DNA of 56,729 bases from Bacteroidales bacterium SW299 (GTDB lineage Bacteria > Bacteroidota > Bacteroidia > Bacteroidales > Bacteroidaceae). Positions 8,635 through 17,492 of this stretch are shown in pieces (within the stretch, counting starts at the first letter, position 1; each line of letters begins with the position of its first letter). The DNA lies in NCBI GenBank assembly GCA_019550975.1, contig SDWH01000024.1:1-56729 (forward strand), given 5' to 3'. A program made the position numbers and the translations under genes. The notes beneath the pieces were generated by a model. The model worked only from the letters and a program-made list of their open reading frames with translations, made no database searches and was not told the DNA's origin.

Positions 8635-9669
8635 TCATTTCTTGGAAAGCCTTCTCAGGATCTGCTGGTTGAGCATGAGCAGCTGCTTGTGCTTGTCGGC
8701 GATGGTTGCGGTGATGGGACGCCGCTCGATGAAGTCGGTGAAGTGCTGCAGGACGTTCAGGGGCGGCGGAGCGATGCGTTTCGGGCGTACCGGCGCTATC
8801 ACGTTCAGCCCCTGGTGTACGATTTCCACCTTCAGGTCTTTCCCGCCCATCTGCGGATCTCCGTCGAAATGGAACACCCCCTCCTTCGTGCGGTGGATGA
8901 TGATGCACTTGTCCTTCATGGTCTTGATCCGGCTGTTCTGGTCGAGCATCCTGTTGAAGAGCTGGAAAGCCAGCGTCGGCACGTCGAGCACGGTGAACGG
9001 TTCGAGGACGGTGATGTCCATCATCCCGTCGGTAAGCGAAGCGTGCGGCGCGATGTAGGCGTTGTTGCCATACTGCGACGCGTTTGCGCAGGCGATGAGG
9101 AAGGCCTTGTAATGGACGGTGCCGGCCGAGTTTTCGATTTCGTACGTTTCGGGTCGGTAGTTCAGCGATTCGTGGAGCGTATTTTCGAGGTACGTAAGCA
9201 GTCCCCTCCGTCCCGAGTCGGCGAACTTCAGGCTGACGAACGCGTCAAACCCCACGCCGCACGTGCAGAAAAACGGGTGTCCGTCGATTATTCCGTAGTC
9301 GATCGTCTTCCGGAGATCGTCGTTGAGCACATGGATGGCTCCTTTCGGGTCCATCGGGATGTGGAGGTGCCTTGCAAGCCCGTTTCCCGAGCCGCAGGGG
9401 ATGATTCCCAGGCACGAAGACGTATGGATAAGCGAGCGGCCGATTTCGTTGATGGTTCCGTCGCCTCCGATGGCCACTACCGTGTCAACACCTTCCTCCG
9501 CTGCCCGGGCTGCTATTTCGGACGCATGTCCTGCATATTCCGTCTTCCTCACTTCATAGTCGAACTTGTTGTGGTCCAGCAATTCATCGATCAGCCGGAG
9601 GATGGCCTCCTTGTTGTGTGTCCCTGATATGGGGTTGACGATGAATGTCATTCGTTTTTTCTTATCCAT
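8635..9669 (-). CDS. diacylglycerol kinase family lipid kinase (YegS/DgkB type)
   Basis: This cytosolic or membrane-peripheral kinase phosphorylates a lipid hydroxyl (diacylglycerol, or possibly a sphingoid or ceramide in this lineage). It has 344 aa. The nucleotide-binding domain has VNPISGTHNK, GGDGTINEIG and PCGSGNGLARHL, and the C-terminal beta-sandwich domain has DGMMDITVL and FHFDGDPQMGG. The start is ATG at 9669. A serine palmitoyltransferase lies 430 bp away on the other strand, so a sphingolipid substrate is possible but unproven. A MITE-like repeat stands just upstream of the start. Confidence 0.85.
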   Translation of the reverse strand: MDKKKRMTFIVNPISGTHNKEAILRLIDELLDHNKFDYEVRKTEYAGHASEIAARAAEEGVDTVVAIGGDGTINEIGRSLIHTSSCLGIIPCGSGNGLARHLHIPMDPKGAIHVLNDDLRKTIDYGIIDGHPFFCTCGVGFDAFVSLKFADSGRRGLLTYLENTLHESLNYRPETYEIENSAGTVHYKAFLIACANASQYGNNAYIAPHASLTDGMMDITVLEPFTVLDVPTLAFQLFNRMLDQNSRIKTMKDKCIIIHRTKEGVFHFDGDPQMGGKDLKVEIVHQGLNVIAPVRPKRIAPPPLNVLQHFTDFIERRPITATIADKHKQLLMLNQQILRRLSKK

Positions 9670-9686
9670 AATCCAATCTTCGGCTT

Positions 9687-9862
9687 AGAGCCTGTCTGAA
9701 TTTTCCGGTTGCGTCTTTTTATCCGCCCCTTTTTGAGCTTGTTTCCGGTCTGTTCCCCGCTTTCACCCGTCAGGCAGCCCGCCGTCATCCCCGTAAAAGC
9801 TGAAAAAACATCCCCGAAAGCAATTCTCAAGCCGAGGCAGAGCAGAAATTTAAACAGGCTCT
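9687..9862 (+). repeat. MITE-like element, copy A
   Basis: This 176-bp element is bounded by imperfect terminal inverted repeats: left AGAGCCTGTCTGAATTTT, right (reverse complement) AGAGCCTGTTTAAATTT. It is the same element as 22754-22924. Shared inner stretches include TATCCGCCCCTTTTTGAGC and CCGAGGCAGAGCA. There is no coding frame. It lies between the lipid kinase and the spt promoter. No clear target duplication is visible. Strand is arbitrary. Confidence 0.75.
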
Positions 9863-9953
9863 TGGTTTAAGTATACAAAATTAATGCAATATCGGATAAA
9901 ATTGTTCGGAATTGTGGTTTATTTGTGCCGGAATTGAATTTTTTTGTGGGGCT

Positions 9954-9985
9954 TGCTTTGCTGAAACGAGAATTTATTATCTTTG
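9954..9985 (+). promoter_or_regulatory. promoter of the serine palmitoyltransferase gene
   Basis: TTG (9954-9956) and the -7 box TATCTTTG (9978-9985) are 21 bp apart, a good Bacteroidetes promoter. Transcription would start near 9993, leaving a leader of about 100 nt before the gene. Confidence 0.6.
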
Positions 9986-10095
9986 CACATTCATTTGTGT
10001 TCGGGCCTTGCCGTTGCGGTGCCCGCAGGAAGAGAAGAGATTATTTAATTATATAATGTAAGCGGACCAGAATGCCGCTTATTCATGATTGGAAT

Positions 10096-11283
10096 ATGGG
10101 ATTATTACAAGAAAAGCTAAGTAAATTCAGAGTGCCTCAGATGTATATGGAAAGAGGCGTTTACCCTTATTTCCGTGAAATAGACAGCGCACAGGACACG
10201 GAAGTGATGATGGACGGGAAGAAGGTGCTGATGTTCGGTTCCAACTCGTATATGGGGTTGACATACGACAAGCGGATCATTGAGGCGGCCATTGCCGCTA
10301 CCCGCAAGTACGGTACGGGATGTGCCGGTTCGCGCCTGCTGAACGGAACGCTCGACATCCATGTGGAGCTTGAAAAGGAACTCGCGGAATTTGTGGGGAA
10401 AGACGAGGCGTTGTGTTTTTCTACCGGTTTCACGGTGAACGAAGGCGTGATTCCGCAACTGGTGGGACGGGGCGACTACATCATCTGCGACGACCGTGAC
10501 CACGCTTCCATCGTCGACGGACGCCGTCTGTCGTTTGCTACACAGTTGAAGTACAAGCATAATGACATGGATGCCCTGGAGAAGGAGCTGCAGAAGTGCG
10601 ACCCCGATGCCGTCAAGCTGATTGTCGTTGACAGCGTATTCTCCATGGAGGGCGACCTGGCCAATCTGCCGGAGATCGTCCGCCTGAAGAAGAAGTACAA
10701 CGCTTCGGTATACGTGGACGAGGCTCATGGCCTGGGCGTGTTCGGACGCAACGGACGGGGAGTCTGCGATCATTTCGGCCTGACGGACGAGATCGACGTG
10801 ATTATGGGCACGTTCAGCAAGTCGCTCGCTTCGATCGGAGGCTTTGTGGCCGCCGACAAGGACACCATCAACTGGCTGCGCCACAATGCGCGTTCCTACA
10901 TCTTCCAGGCGAGCAACACGCCGGCGGCTACGGCTGCGGCAAGAGAAGCGCTGCACATCATCCGCACAGAGCCTGAACGCCAGGAGAACCTGTGGAAGAT
11001 CACGAACTATGCGCTGAAGTGTTTCCGCGAGGCGGGATTTGAAATCGGCGATACCGAAAGCCCGATCATTCCGCTCTATGTGCGTGATACGGACAAGACC
11101 TTCGAGGTGACGAAGCTGGCCTTCGACGAAGGCGTGTTCATCAATCCGGTGATTCCGCCCGCATGTGCTCCGCAGGACACGCTGGTCCGTTTCGCCCTGA
11201 TGGCTACGCATACGAAAGAGCAGATCGACTTCGCCATCGAAAAGCTGATAAAGTGTTTCAGGCAGCTTGACCTGTTGAAATAA
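10096..11283 (+). CDS. spt: serine palmitoyltransferase-like alpha-oxoamine synthase
   Basis: This PLP enzyme condenses L-serine with an acyl-CoA/ACP to 3-ketosphinganine, the first step of sphingolipid synthesis in Bacteroidetes. It has 395 aa. Family landmarks are MFGSNSYMGLT, GTGCAGSRLLNGT (substrate pocket), VYVDEAHGLGVFG (Asp that pairs with the PLP pyridine and the stacking His) and the Schiff-base Lys in GTFSKSLASIGG. The start MGLLQEKLSKFRVPQ matches my memory of Bacteroides Spt better than ATG 10072, which would add eight residues. BioF and Kbl share the fold, but there are no biotin or threonine genes here, and the nearby lipid kinase fits lipid metabolism. Confidence 0.82.
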   Translation: MGLLQEKLSKFRVPQMYMERGVYPYFREIDSAQDTEVMMDGKKVLMFGSNSYMGLTYDKRIIEAAIAATRKYGTGCAGSRLLNGTLDIHVELEKELAEFVGKDEALCFSTGFTVNEGVIPQLVGRGDYIICDDRDHASIVDGRRLSFATQLKYKHNDMDALEKELQKCDPDAVKLIVVDSVFSMEGDLANLPEIVRLKKKYNASVYVDEAHGLGVFGRNGRGVCDHFGLTDEIDVIMGTFSKSLASIGGFVAADKDTINWLRHNARSYIFQASNTPAATAAAREALHIIRTEPERQENLWKITNYALKCFREAGFEIGDTESPIIPLYVRDTDKTFEVTKLAFDEGVFINPVIPPACAPQDTLVRFALMATHTKEQIDFAIEKLIKCFRQLDLLK

Positions 11284-11393
11284 GCGGAAGAAACCGCATA
11301 CGGGAGGCGCAAAGATACAGAGCAGACAAACGTGGATGAGGCTGTGTCTTTGTGCCTTTTTTGTTTATATCCTATATTTTCTGTATTTGTACT

Positions 11394-11924
11394 ATGATAC
11401 TCAATGAAAAAGACAGCCGCCACGAGCAGGTGCTTCTGGTGGCGCAGGAGATGATGCTTGCGGCGCGCACGGCTCCGAAGGCGAAGGGGATGGACATAAT
11501 CGAAGTGGCCATGGTGACCGAGAGCAACATCCGTATCCTGTCGGATACGATGAAGCAGATGTATGAAGAAAACGGATTCAAGTTCTTTCTGCGCGATGCG
11601 GAGAATATCCTGAAGGCAGAGTGCATCGTGCTGATCGGCACGCATGAACATCCGCACGGAATGAACTGCGGGCATTGCGGGTTTGCAACCTGCGGCGAGC
11701 GCAGCGAAGGCGTTCCCTGCGCAATCAATTCGGTGGATGTGGGAATCGCCGTCGGCTCGGCCTGCTCTGTGGCTGCCGACCACCGCGTTGACACGCGCGT
11801 GATGTTTTCGGCGGGACTTGCCGCCCAGCAGCTCGACTGGCTGGACGGCTGTTCGCAGGTGTATGCCATACCGGTGAGCGCGTCGTCGAAAAATCCCTTC
11901 TTCGACCGCAAGGCTCCGCAGTAG
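11394..11924 (+). CDS. DUF2148 ferredoxin-domain protein
   Basis: This is a 176-aa protein of unknown function with a Cys-rich central segment (MNCGHCGFATCGE, then PCAINSVDVGIAVGSACSVA) resembling an iron-sulphur cluster site. The N-terminal half (HEQVLLVAQEMMLAARTAPKAKG) resembles nitroreductase-like helices, typical of DUF2148. The start ATG 11394 gives MILNEKDSRHEQ; the frame is open to 11352, but the added residues (MPFLFISYIFCICT) are unlike the family. The gene is about 110 bp after spt and convergent with the HAD gene. A redox role is inferred from the cysteines only. Confidence 0.75.
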   Translation: MILNEKDSRHEQVLLVAQEMMLAARTAPKAKGMDIIEVAMVTESNIRILSDTMKQMYEENGFKFFLRDAENILKAECIVLIGTHEHPHGMNCGHCGFATCGERSEGVPCAINSVDVGIAVGSACSVAADHRVDTRVMFSAGLAAQQLDWLDGCSQVYAIPVSASSKNPFFDRKAPQ

Positions 11925-11937
11925 GCGCGGAGGGCGG

Positions 11938-12762
11938 TTATGACAGGATGAACTTCTCTACCGCATGCGCCACTCCGTCTTCTTCGTTGGAGAGGGTGAT
12001 GAAGTCGGCGTTTTCCTTCACCACGTCCTGCGCGTTGGCCATTGCCACGCCCATTCCGGCGAATTTCACCATCGACAGGTCGTTGAATCCGTCGCCTGCC
12101 GCCATCAGCTCTTCGCGCTTCAGGCCGAGCTCGTCCAGCAGGACCGAGAGCGAGCGTGCCTTGTCGATTCCCTTCGGCACAAGCTCCAGGAAGTAAGGCT
12201 CCGAGCGGAACACTCCCATGCGGTCTTTCAGGTGCTCGCGCATCTCGGCCTCCAGCCGGGCCAGCCGTGCCGGCTCTCCCACGATGAGGCATTTGGCGAT
12301 GGGGTGTTTCACGGCCTCAAGAAAGTTGTCTACCTTCTTGATTTTCATTACGTTGAGCAGGGCTTCCTTGAGCACGTACTCATCGTCGGGCTTTTCGGTC
12401 AGCACGTATTCGTTTTCGTAGGTTACGATGGCGAAGCCGTTCTTTTTCGCGCATTCGTAGAGATACGGAAGGACATCGTGGTCGAGCAGGTTCTTGTACA
12501 TGATTTCGCGTGTGCGCCAGTCGATAATCTCCCCTCCGTTATAGGCGAGGATATACCCCCCGAACTTGTCCAGCCCGAGCGCGTTGGCGAGAGGAGCCAC
12601 CCCGTATGTCGGCCGTCCGGATGCCAGGATGATTTTCACTCCCTTTTCCTGCTGCGCCCTGATGAGCGTTTCGCGCGTATGGGGAGTGATTTCCTTCTTC
12701 GAGTTGGTGAGCGTGCCGTCGAGGTCGAGTGCCAAAAGTTTGAATTCCATAGAATGTGTCAT
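11938..12762 (-). CDS. Cof-type HAD-superfamily phosphatase
   Basis: This is a Mg-dependent sugar-phosphate/nucleotide phosphatase of HAD subfamily IIB. The 274-aa protein carries motif I LALDLDGTLTNS (both catalytic Asp), motif II ILASGRPTYG, a conserved Lys before the last core segment (PKGIDKARSL) and motif IV AAGDGFNDLSMVKFAG. The cap (about residues 90-190) is the C2B type of Cof proteins. Substrate cannot be predicted. A -7 box (TATTTTTG, minus strand, 12797 to 12790) precedes ATG 12762; an alternative start is four codons in (12750). Confidence 0.88.
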   Translation of the reverse strand: MTHSMEFKLLALDLDGTLTNSKKEITPHTRETLIRAQQEKGVKIILASGRPTYGVAPLANALGLDKFGGYILAYNGGEIIDWRTREIMYKNLLDHDVLPYLYECAKKNGFAIVTYENEYVLTEKPDDEYVLKEALLNVMKIKKVDNFLEAVKHPIAKCLIVGEPARLARLEAEMREHLKDRMGVFRSEPYFLELVPKGIDKARSLSVLLDELGLKREELMAAGDGFNDLSMVKFAGMGVAMANAQDVVKENADFITLSNEEDGVAHAVEKFILS

Positions 12763-12868
12763 TTAAATTGATAAACTCTTTTCGTTGCGCAAAAATAGTG
12801 GAAAATCGGGACTTTTCCGTGCCGCCTCCGCCTTTTTCGTTCAGGATGGCGGGAAACTTTCTTTTACT

Positions 12869-12923
12869 TGACGGGACATTTTACTTCGGATGACGGGACA
12901 TTTTGCTTCGGATGACGGGACAA
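12869..12923 (+). repeat. 22-bp tandem repeat, 2.5 copies
   Basis: Two 22-bp units (12869-12890 and 12891-12912) differ at one base (A/G in the TTTTxCTTC segment). A third partial unit, TGACGGGACAA, follows at 12913. The TGACGGG(A/T)CAT motif recurs in three degenerate units at 43724-43790. The repeats lie between the HAD gene and the promoter of the SLBB gene and are non-coding. Confidence 0.7.
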
Positions 12924-12964
12924 GTTTTTTTTCTTTCAGCATAAAATCCTAAAAACTTGTCAAC

Positions 12965-12999
12965 TTGCAGTCTTTGTTCATCGAAAAAGATTATCTTTG
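12965..12999 (+). promoter_or_regulatory. promoter of the SLBB export gene
   Basis: The -7 box TATCTTTG (12992-12999) is strong. The best -33 candidates are TTG at 12965-12967 (24 bp away) or TTTG at 12973-12976 (15 bp), neither at ideal spacing. The leader to ATG 13087 is about 80 nt. Confidence 0.5.
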
Positions 13000-13086
13000 C
13001 ACTAATTTTAGCATAACAAAAAGAGAAAAGCTGCCCGGTCTGCGGCGGAATTTCTCCCGTAAAATGTATAACGATTCAGAATAATT

Positions 13087-15567
13087 ATGAGGAAACAGCT
13101 CATCGGAATTACTTTTTTTCTGTTGTCATGCGGAATCGTCGGAGTGACCGCCCAAACCAGCAGCATGACAGACTCTCAGGTGATTGAATATGTGAAGCAG
13201 GGACTGCAGCAGGGGAAAGATCAGCAGACAATCGCTCTGGAACTGCTCAGCCAGGGAGCTACGCAGGAACAGCTGCTGCGCCTGAAGTCACAGTATTCTT
13301 CTTCAACTTCTGCTGCGGAAAGCAGCTCTTCGTCGGACGAGGGAGCGTCCGAATCCGAACTCGATACCGAACGCACGCGGAAAATCAACGAAGGGAAAAC
13401 CGCCGCACTGACCGGCTCGAACGCATCGGACAAGAATCCGAACGACTTTCTGCTCTCTGACGAGATGAAGGGGACGATGGAGAGGCGCGCGGCGTTGAAA
13501 AAGGCAACGGTGTCGGAAAATGATGTGTTCGGACGGAATATCTTCAACATCGACAAACTGACTTTCGAGCCGAACAACAACATGGCTACTCCTGCCAACT
13601 ACTGCCTGGGACCGGGCGACGAGGTGATCATCGACATCTGGGGGGCGAGCCAGACTACAATCAAGAAGGAAATTTCGCCCGACGGCTACATCAACATACC
13701 CAACCTCGGCCCTGTCTACCTGAACAACATGACGGTTGACGAAGCGCGCCGCGTGCTCAAGGAAGAGCTGAAGAAAATCTATGCCGACTCGGCGAACAAC
13801 ATCCAGGTAACGTTGGGAAACATCCGCACGATTCAGGTGAACGTGATGGGCGAAGTGGTGGCCCCGGGATCGTATGTGCTCTCGTCGTTCTCCACCGTCT
13901 TCCATGCCCTTTATGTGTCGGGCGGAGTGAGCGACATCGGCAGCCTGCGCAACGTGAAGGTGTCGCGCGCCGGAAAGCAGGTGGCCACCCTCGACGTGTA
14001 CGACTATATCATGCAGGGGCGCATTGAGGACGACATCCGCCTGCAGGACGGCGACGTGGTGATCGTGCCTGCCTACGACGAGCTGGTGAAGGTGAAGGGC
14101 CGCGTGAAACGGCCGATGTTCTACGAAATGAAGAAGGGCGAAACGGTGGCCACGCTGCTGAAATACGCCGGAGGCTTCTCGGCCGACGCATACAAGAAAA
14201 CGGTGAACGTGGTGCGGCAGAACGGGCGCGAATACTCCGTGGCTACGGTGGACGAAACGGACTTCTCGGTGTTCAGAACTCAGGACGGCGACGTGGTGAC
14301 CGTTGATTCGATACTCAACCGCTATGCCAACCGCCTGGAAGTGCGGGGAGCCGTCTACCATCCGGGAATCTACGAGCTGAGCGGGTCGCTCAACACCGTG
14401 CGCCAGCTGGTGGAAAAGGCCGACGGACTGCTTGGCGACGCCTTTGTGGGCCGGGCTGTCCTCTACCGCGAACGCGAGAACCTGACGAAGGAAGTGAAGT
14501 CGGTTGACATTCTGGGCATTCTGGAAGGCAGCTCGCCCGACATCCCTTTGCAGAAGAACGACATTCTCTATATACCGAGCATCCACGACCTTCAGGATCT
14601 GGGCAAGGTGAAGATTTTCGGCGAGGTGAACAAGCCGGGAGAATACACGTATGCCGACAACATGAGCCTGGAGGATCTGGTGATCACCGCCGGGGGACTG
14701 AAGGAATCGGCTTCGCTGGTGCGTGTGGACGTGGCGCGCAGAATCCGCGATCCGCACAGTACGACCGAGTCGGAAACGATCGGGCAGAACTTCACTTTCC
14801 GCCTGAAGGACGGCTTTGTAGTCGACGGGCAGGCAGGCTTTGTGCTCCAGCCTTACGACCAGGTGTTTGTGCGCCGCAGCCCGAGCTACAACGAGCAGCA
14901 GATCGTGACGGTGAAGGGAGAGGTGCTCTATGCCGGCGAATACAACCTGGACTCGAAAGACCAGCGTCTGAGCAGCATCATCAGCCGTGCGGGAGGCGTG
15001 AGCCAGTTTGCCTATGTGCGCGGAACGAAGCTGCTGCGTGTGGCTAACCAGGACGAGCTGGACCGCATGAAGGACGTGATCGAGATGATAAAGAAAGAAA
15101 TTGGCGCAGGGATGGTTTCTACCCTCGGACTGAAGGTGGACAGCATCTTCTCGGTGGGAATCGACCTTGAAAAGGCTCTCGCCAATCCGGGAGGAGATGC
15201 CGACATCGTGCTTCGCGAAGGCGACATGATTGTGGTGCCCGAATACGTGAACACGGTGAAGGTGAACGGCGCGGTGATGATGCCGAACACGGTGTCTTTC
15301 ATCAGCGGCGAGAACGTGAACTATTATCTGAGCCAGGCGGGCGGATACTCGAACAACGCGAAGAAGAAGCAGAAGTTCATTATTTATATGAACGGCCAGG
15401 TGGCCAAGGTGAAGGGCAGCGGAAAGAAGCAGATCGAGCCGGGATGCGAAATCGTGGTGCCGGGCAAGACACGCAGCTTCAACCTCGCCACAATGATGTC
15501 GAACGCCACTTCGTTTGCTTCGCTGGCTACGATGATCGCTTCGCTGGCGGTGATGTTCAAGAACTGA
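13087..15567 (+). CDS. multi-SLBB polysaccharide export protein (Wza/OtnA-like)
   Basis: This is a periplasmic/outer-membrane protein of the polysaccharide biosynthesis/export family, 826 aa. A signal peptide (residues 1-22, ending GVTAQ) is followed by a helical, Ser-rich linker (about 25-130), the Poly_export domain (about 168-250: YCLGPGDEVIIDIWG, then GYINIPNLGPVYLNNMTVDEAR) and about five SLBB-type beta-grasp domains to residue 780 (for example VNVMGEVVAPGSY, VKIFGEVNKPGEY, VTVKGEVLYAGEY). A C-terminal hydrophobic segment (SLATMIASLAVMF) may cross a membrane. Unlike capsule loci, no glycosyltransferase, Wzc or flippase gene is adjacent; the next gene is a nucleoside transporter 62 bp on. 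Confidence 0.88.
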   Translation: MRKQLIGITFFLLSCGIVGVTAQTSSMTDSQVIEYVKQGLQQGKDQQTIALELLSQGATQEQLLRLKSQYSSSTSAAESSSSSDEGASESELDTERTRKINEGKTAALTGSNASDKNPNDFLLSDEMKGTMERRAALKKATVSENDVFGRNIFNIDKLTFEPNNNMATPANYCLGPGDEVIIDIWGASQTTIKKEISPDGYINIPNLGPVYLNNMTVDEARRVLKEELKKIYADSANNIQVTLGNIRTIQVNVMGEVVAPGSYVLSSFSTVFHALYVSGGVSDIGSLRNVKVSRAGKQVATLDVYDYIMQGRIEDDIRLQDGDVVIVPAYDELVKVKGRVKRPMFYEMKKGETVATLLKYAGGFSADAYKKTVNVVRQNGREYSVATVDETDFSVFRTQDGDVVTVDSILNRYANRLEVRGAVYHPGIYELSGSLNTVRQLVEKADGLLGDAFVGRAVLYRERENLTKEVKSVDILGILEGSSPDIPLQKNDILYIPSIHDLQDLGKVKIFGEVNKPGEYTYADNMSLEDLVITAGGLKESASLVRVDVARRIRDPHSTTESETIGQNFTFRLKDGFVVDGQAGFVLQPYDQVFVRRSPSYNEQQIVTVKGEVLYAGEYNLDSKDQRLSSIISRAGGVSQFAYVRGTKLLRVANQDELDRMKDVIEMIKKEIGAGMVSTLGLKVDSIFSVGIDLEKALANPGGDADIVLREGDMIVVPEYVNTVKVNGAVMMPNTVSFISGENVNYYLSQAGGYSNNAKKKQKFIIYMNGQVAKVKGSGKKQIEPGCEIVVPGKTRSFNLATMMSNATSFASLATMIASLAVMFKN

Positions 15568-15629
15568 TCCGCCGGATTGCATGACGGCGTATGCCGGCAG
15601 CTTTTGGTTTAACATTAAACAATAGATAC

Positions 15630-16889
15630 GTGAAAACAAAAGTCAGACTGATTGTGATGAACTTCCTCCAGTTCGCTGTGTGGGGAGCTTATCTCACTTC
15701 GATGGGAACTTACCTTGCAAAAGTGGGCTTGGGAATCCACATCGGGTTGTTTTATGCGATGCAGGGTGTTGTGTCGCTGTTCATGCCCGCCATTCTGGGC
15801 ATAGTGGCCGACCGCTGGGTGCCTGCCCAGCGGCTGTTGGGGCTGAGCCATCTGCTTTCGGCCCTGTTCATGGGCGGGGCTGGCTACTACGCCATGACGA
15901 TGGGAGAGGATGTGGAGTTTACCACGCTGTTTGCCTTTTATTCGGTGGCGGTGGCTTTCTATATGCCTACGCTGGCTCTTTCAAATTCGGTGGCCTATAC
16001 GGCTCTCGACAAGGCGGGGCTTGAAACGATCAAGGCGTTTCCTCCCATCCGCACGTTCGGGACGATCGGCTTCATCTGTTCCATGTGGATTGTCGACCTG
16101 CTGGGCTTCCAGCAGAACTACATGCAGTTTTTCGCCAGTGCGGCATGGAGCGTTGTGCTTGCGGTTTATGCGAATACGCTGCCCGAATGTCCGGTGAACC
16201 GCGGTTCGGACAAGCGCAAGTCGCTGGTCGACGCCCTCGGACTCCGCGCCTTCCTCCTGTTCAAGGACAGGAAGATGGCGATATTCTTCATCTTCTCGAT
16301 GCTTCTGGGCGTTTCGCTCCAGATCACCAACGGATTCGCCAATCCGTTCATAACCAGCTTCAGCTCGATACCCGAGTATGCGGGCACGTTTGGCGTGCAG
16401 CACGCCAACCTGCTGATTTCGCTGTCGCAGATCAGCGAAACGTGCTGCATCCTGCTGATACCTTATTTCCTGAGCCGCTTCGGCATCAAGCGTGTGATGC
16501 TGATAGCGATGGTTGCATGGGTGCTGCGCTTCGGGCTTTTCGGGTTCGGCAATCCGGGAAACGGGGTCTGGATGTTCGTCTTGTCGATGATCGTCTACGG
16601 TGTGGCGTTTGACTTCTTCAATGTTTCGGGCTCGCTTTATGTGGACAAGGAAACCGATCTCTCTGTCCGCTCGAGCGCGCAGGGACTGTTTGTCATCATG
16701 ACGAACGGAATCGGCGCCACGGTCGGCACGCTCAGCGCCCAGTGGGTTGTGAACCGCTTTGTCGACTTCTCTTCGTCCCTTCCTCAGGTAGACGGATGGA
16801 GCAAGGCCTGGTTTATCTTTGCCGCATATGCCCTGGTTGTGGCCGTGGCATTTTCGCTGGTATTCAGATATAAACACGAACGAAAATAA
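15630..16889 (+). CDS. nucleoside:H+ symporter family MFS transporter (NupG-like)
   Basis: This inner-membrane transporter has about 12 hydrophobic segments and 419 aa. It starts MKTKVRLIVMNFLQFAVWGAY, close to NupG/XapB, and has GIVADRWVPAQRLLGLSHLL in the loop 2-3 region. It is predicted to import nucleosides with protons. I chose GTG 15630, which gives the conserved N-terminus; ATG 15591 would add 13 residues (MPAAFGLTLNNRY) unlike the family. The downstream DUF151 gene is 14 bp away, so they are likely co-transcribed. Confidence 0.85.
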   Translation: MKTKVRLIVMNFLQFAVWGAYLTSMGTYLAKVGLGIHIGLFYAMQGVVSLFMPAILGIVADRWVPAQRLLGLSHLLSALFMGGAGYYAMTMGEDVEFTTLFAFYSVAVAFYMPTLALSNSVAYTALDKAGLETIKAFPPIRTFGTIGFICSMWIVDLLGFQQNYMQFFASAAWSVVLAVYANTLPECPVNRGSDKRKSLVDALGLRAFLLFKDRKMAIFFIFSMLLGVSLQITNGFANPFITSFSSIPEYAGTFGVQHANLLISLSQISETCCILLIPYFLSRFGIKRVMLIAMVAWVLRFGLFGFGNPGNGVWMFVLSMIVYGVAFDFFNVSGSLYVDKETDLSVRSSAQGLFVIMTNGIGATVGTLSAQWVVNRFVDFSSSLPQVDGWSKAWFIFAAYALVVAVAFSLVFRYKHERK

Positions 16890-16903
16890 AATGGAGGTTT
16901 TTT

Positions 16904-17473
16904 ATGAGTGAGATCATACTCAAAGTGCTGGACATATCAACGGTGCTCCGTCCGTCCAACGCCCATGCGCTGGTGCTGAAGGAGGACGGTCCTCGCGAGA
17001 GAAAGCTGGCATTGATTATCGGCGCGCATGAGGCGCAGTGCATCAAGCTGGCGAGGATGGATTACCAGACCCCTCGTCCGCTGACATACGAAATGATGGC
17101 CCATGTCTTGTCGGGAGGCGGCCTGCACATTGAGAAAGCTGTCATCTACGACATCCGGGAAGGAATCTATTCGTCGTGGCTGCACGTGGAGCGTCCGGAC
17201 GGAAGCGTTTTTCTGGTCGACTCGCGCACCACGGACGCCATCTGCCTGTCGCTGCTCATGCACTTCCCGGTCTGCATCGACGAGGAGCTGCTGGAGCGCG
17301 AGCGGCTGCACGGCATCTCTGACGACGGAAGCTGCTACACGGTTTCGGTGAACAACGTCAGTCTGGACATGCTGAAGAAGGCGATGGACGATGCCGTGAG
17401 GGTTGAGGACTACGAGCGCGCATCGGAACTCAGGGATGAAATCCGGAGGAGAGAGAAAGGAAATGTTTGTTAG
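16904..17473 (+). CDS. bifunctional nuclease family protein (DUF151) with UVR motif
   Basis: This 189-aa protein has the DUF151/bifunctional nuclease domain in residues 1-140 (LALIIGAHEAQCIKLA, RPLTYEMMAHVL, SRTTDAICLSL) and a C-terminal UvrB/UvrC-type helical hairpin (about 150-185: LDMLKKAMDDAVRVEDYERA, then SELRDEIRRRE), usually a protein-protein contact. The family includes DNase/RNase activities in other bacteria; the role here is unknown. An unusually clear Shine-Dalgarno (GGAGG, about 8 nt before ATG 16904) is present. It lies between the nucleoside transporter and rsmE. Confidence 0.85.
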   Translation: MSEIILKVLDISTVLRPSNAHALVLKEDGPRERKLALIIGAHEAQCIKLARMDYQTPRPLTYEMMAHVLSGGGLHIEKAVIYDIREGIYSSWLHVERPDGSVFLVDSRTTDAICLSLLMHFPVCIDEELLERERLHGISDDGSCYTVSVNNVSLDMLKKAMDDAVRVEDYERASELRDEIRRREKGNVC

Positions 17474-17492
17474 TTCGTGATATTTTGTAGGG

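Noticed and set aside
10096..11283. 8-amino-7-oxononanoate synthase (bioF) or Kbl
   Set aside because: There are no biotin or threonine genes nearby, and the N-terminus resembles Bacteroidetes serine palmitoyltransferase. It is not fully excluded without an alignment.
13303..15639. 778-codon open frame antisense to the SLBB gene
   Set aside because: It is a shadow of GC-rich codon use: His/Arg/Val-rich, with no domain, on the opposite strand of a clear gene with signal peptide and repeats.
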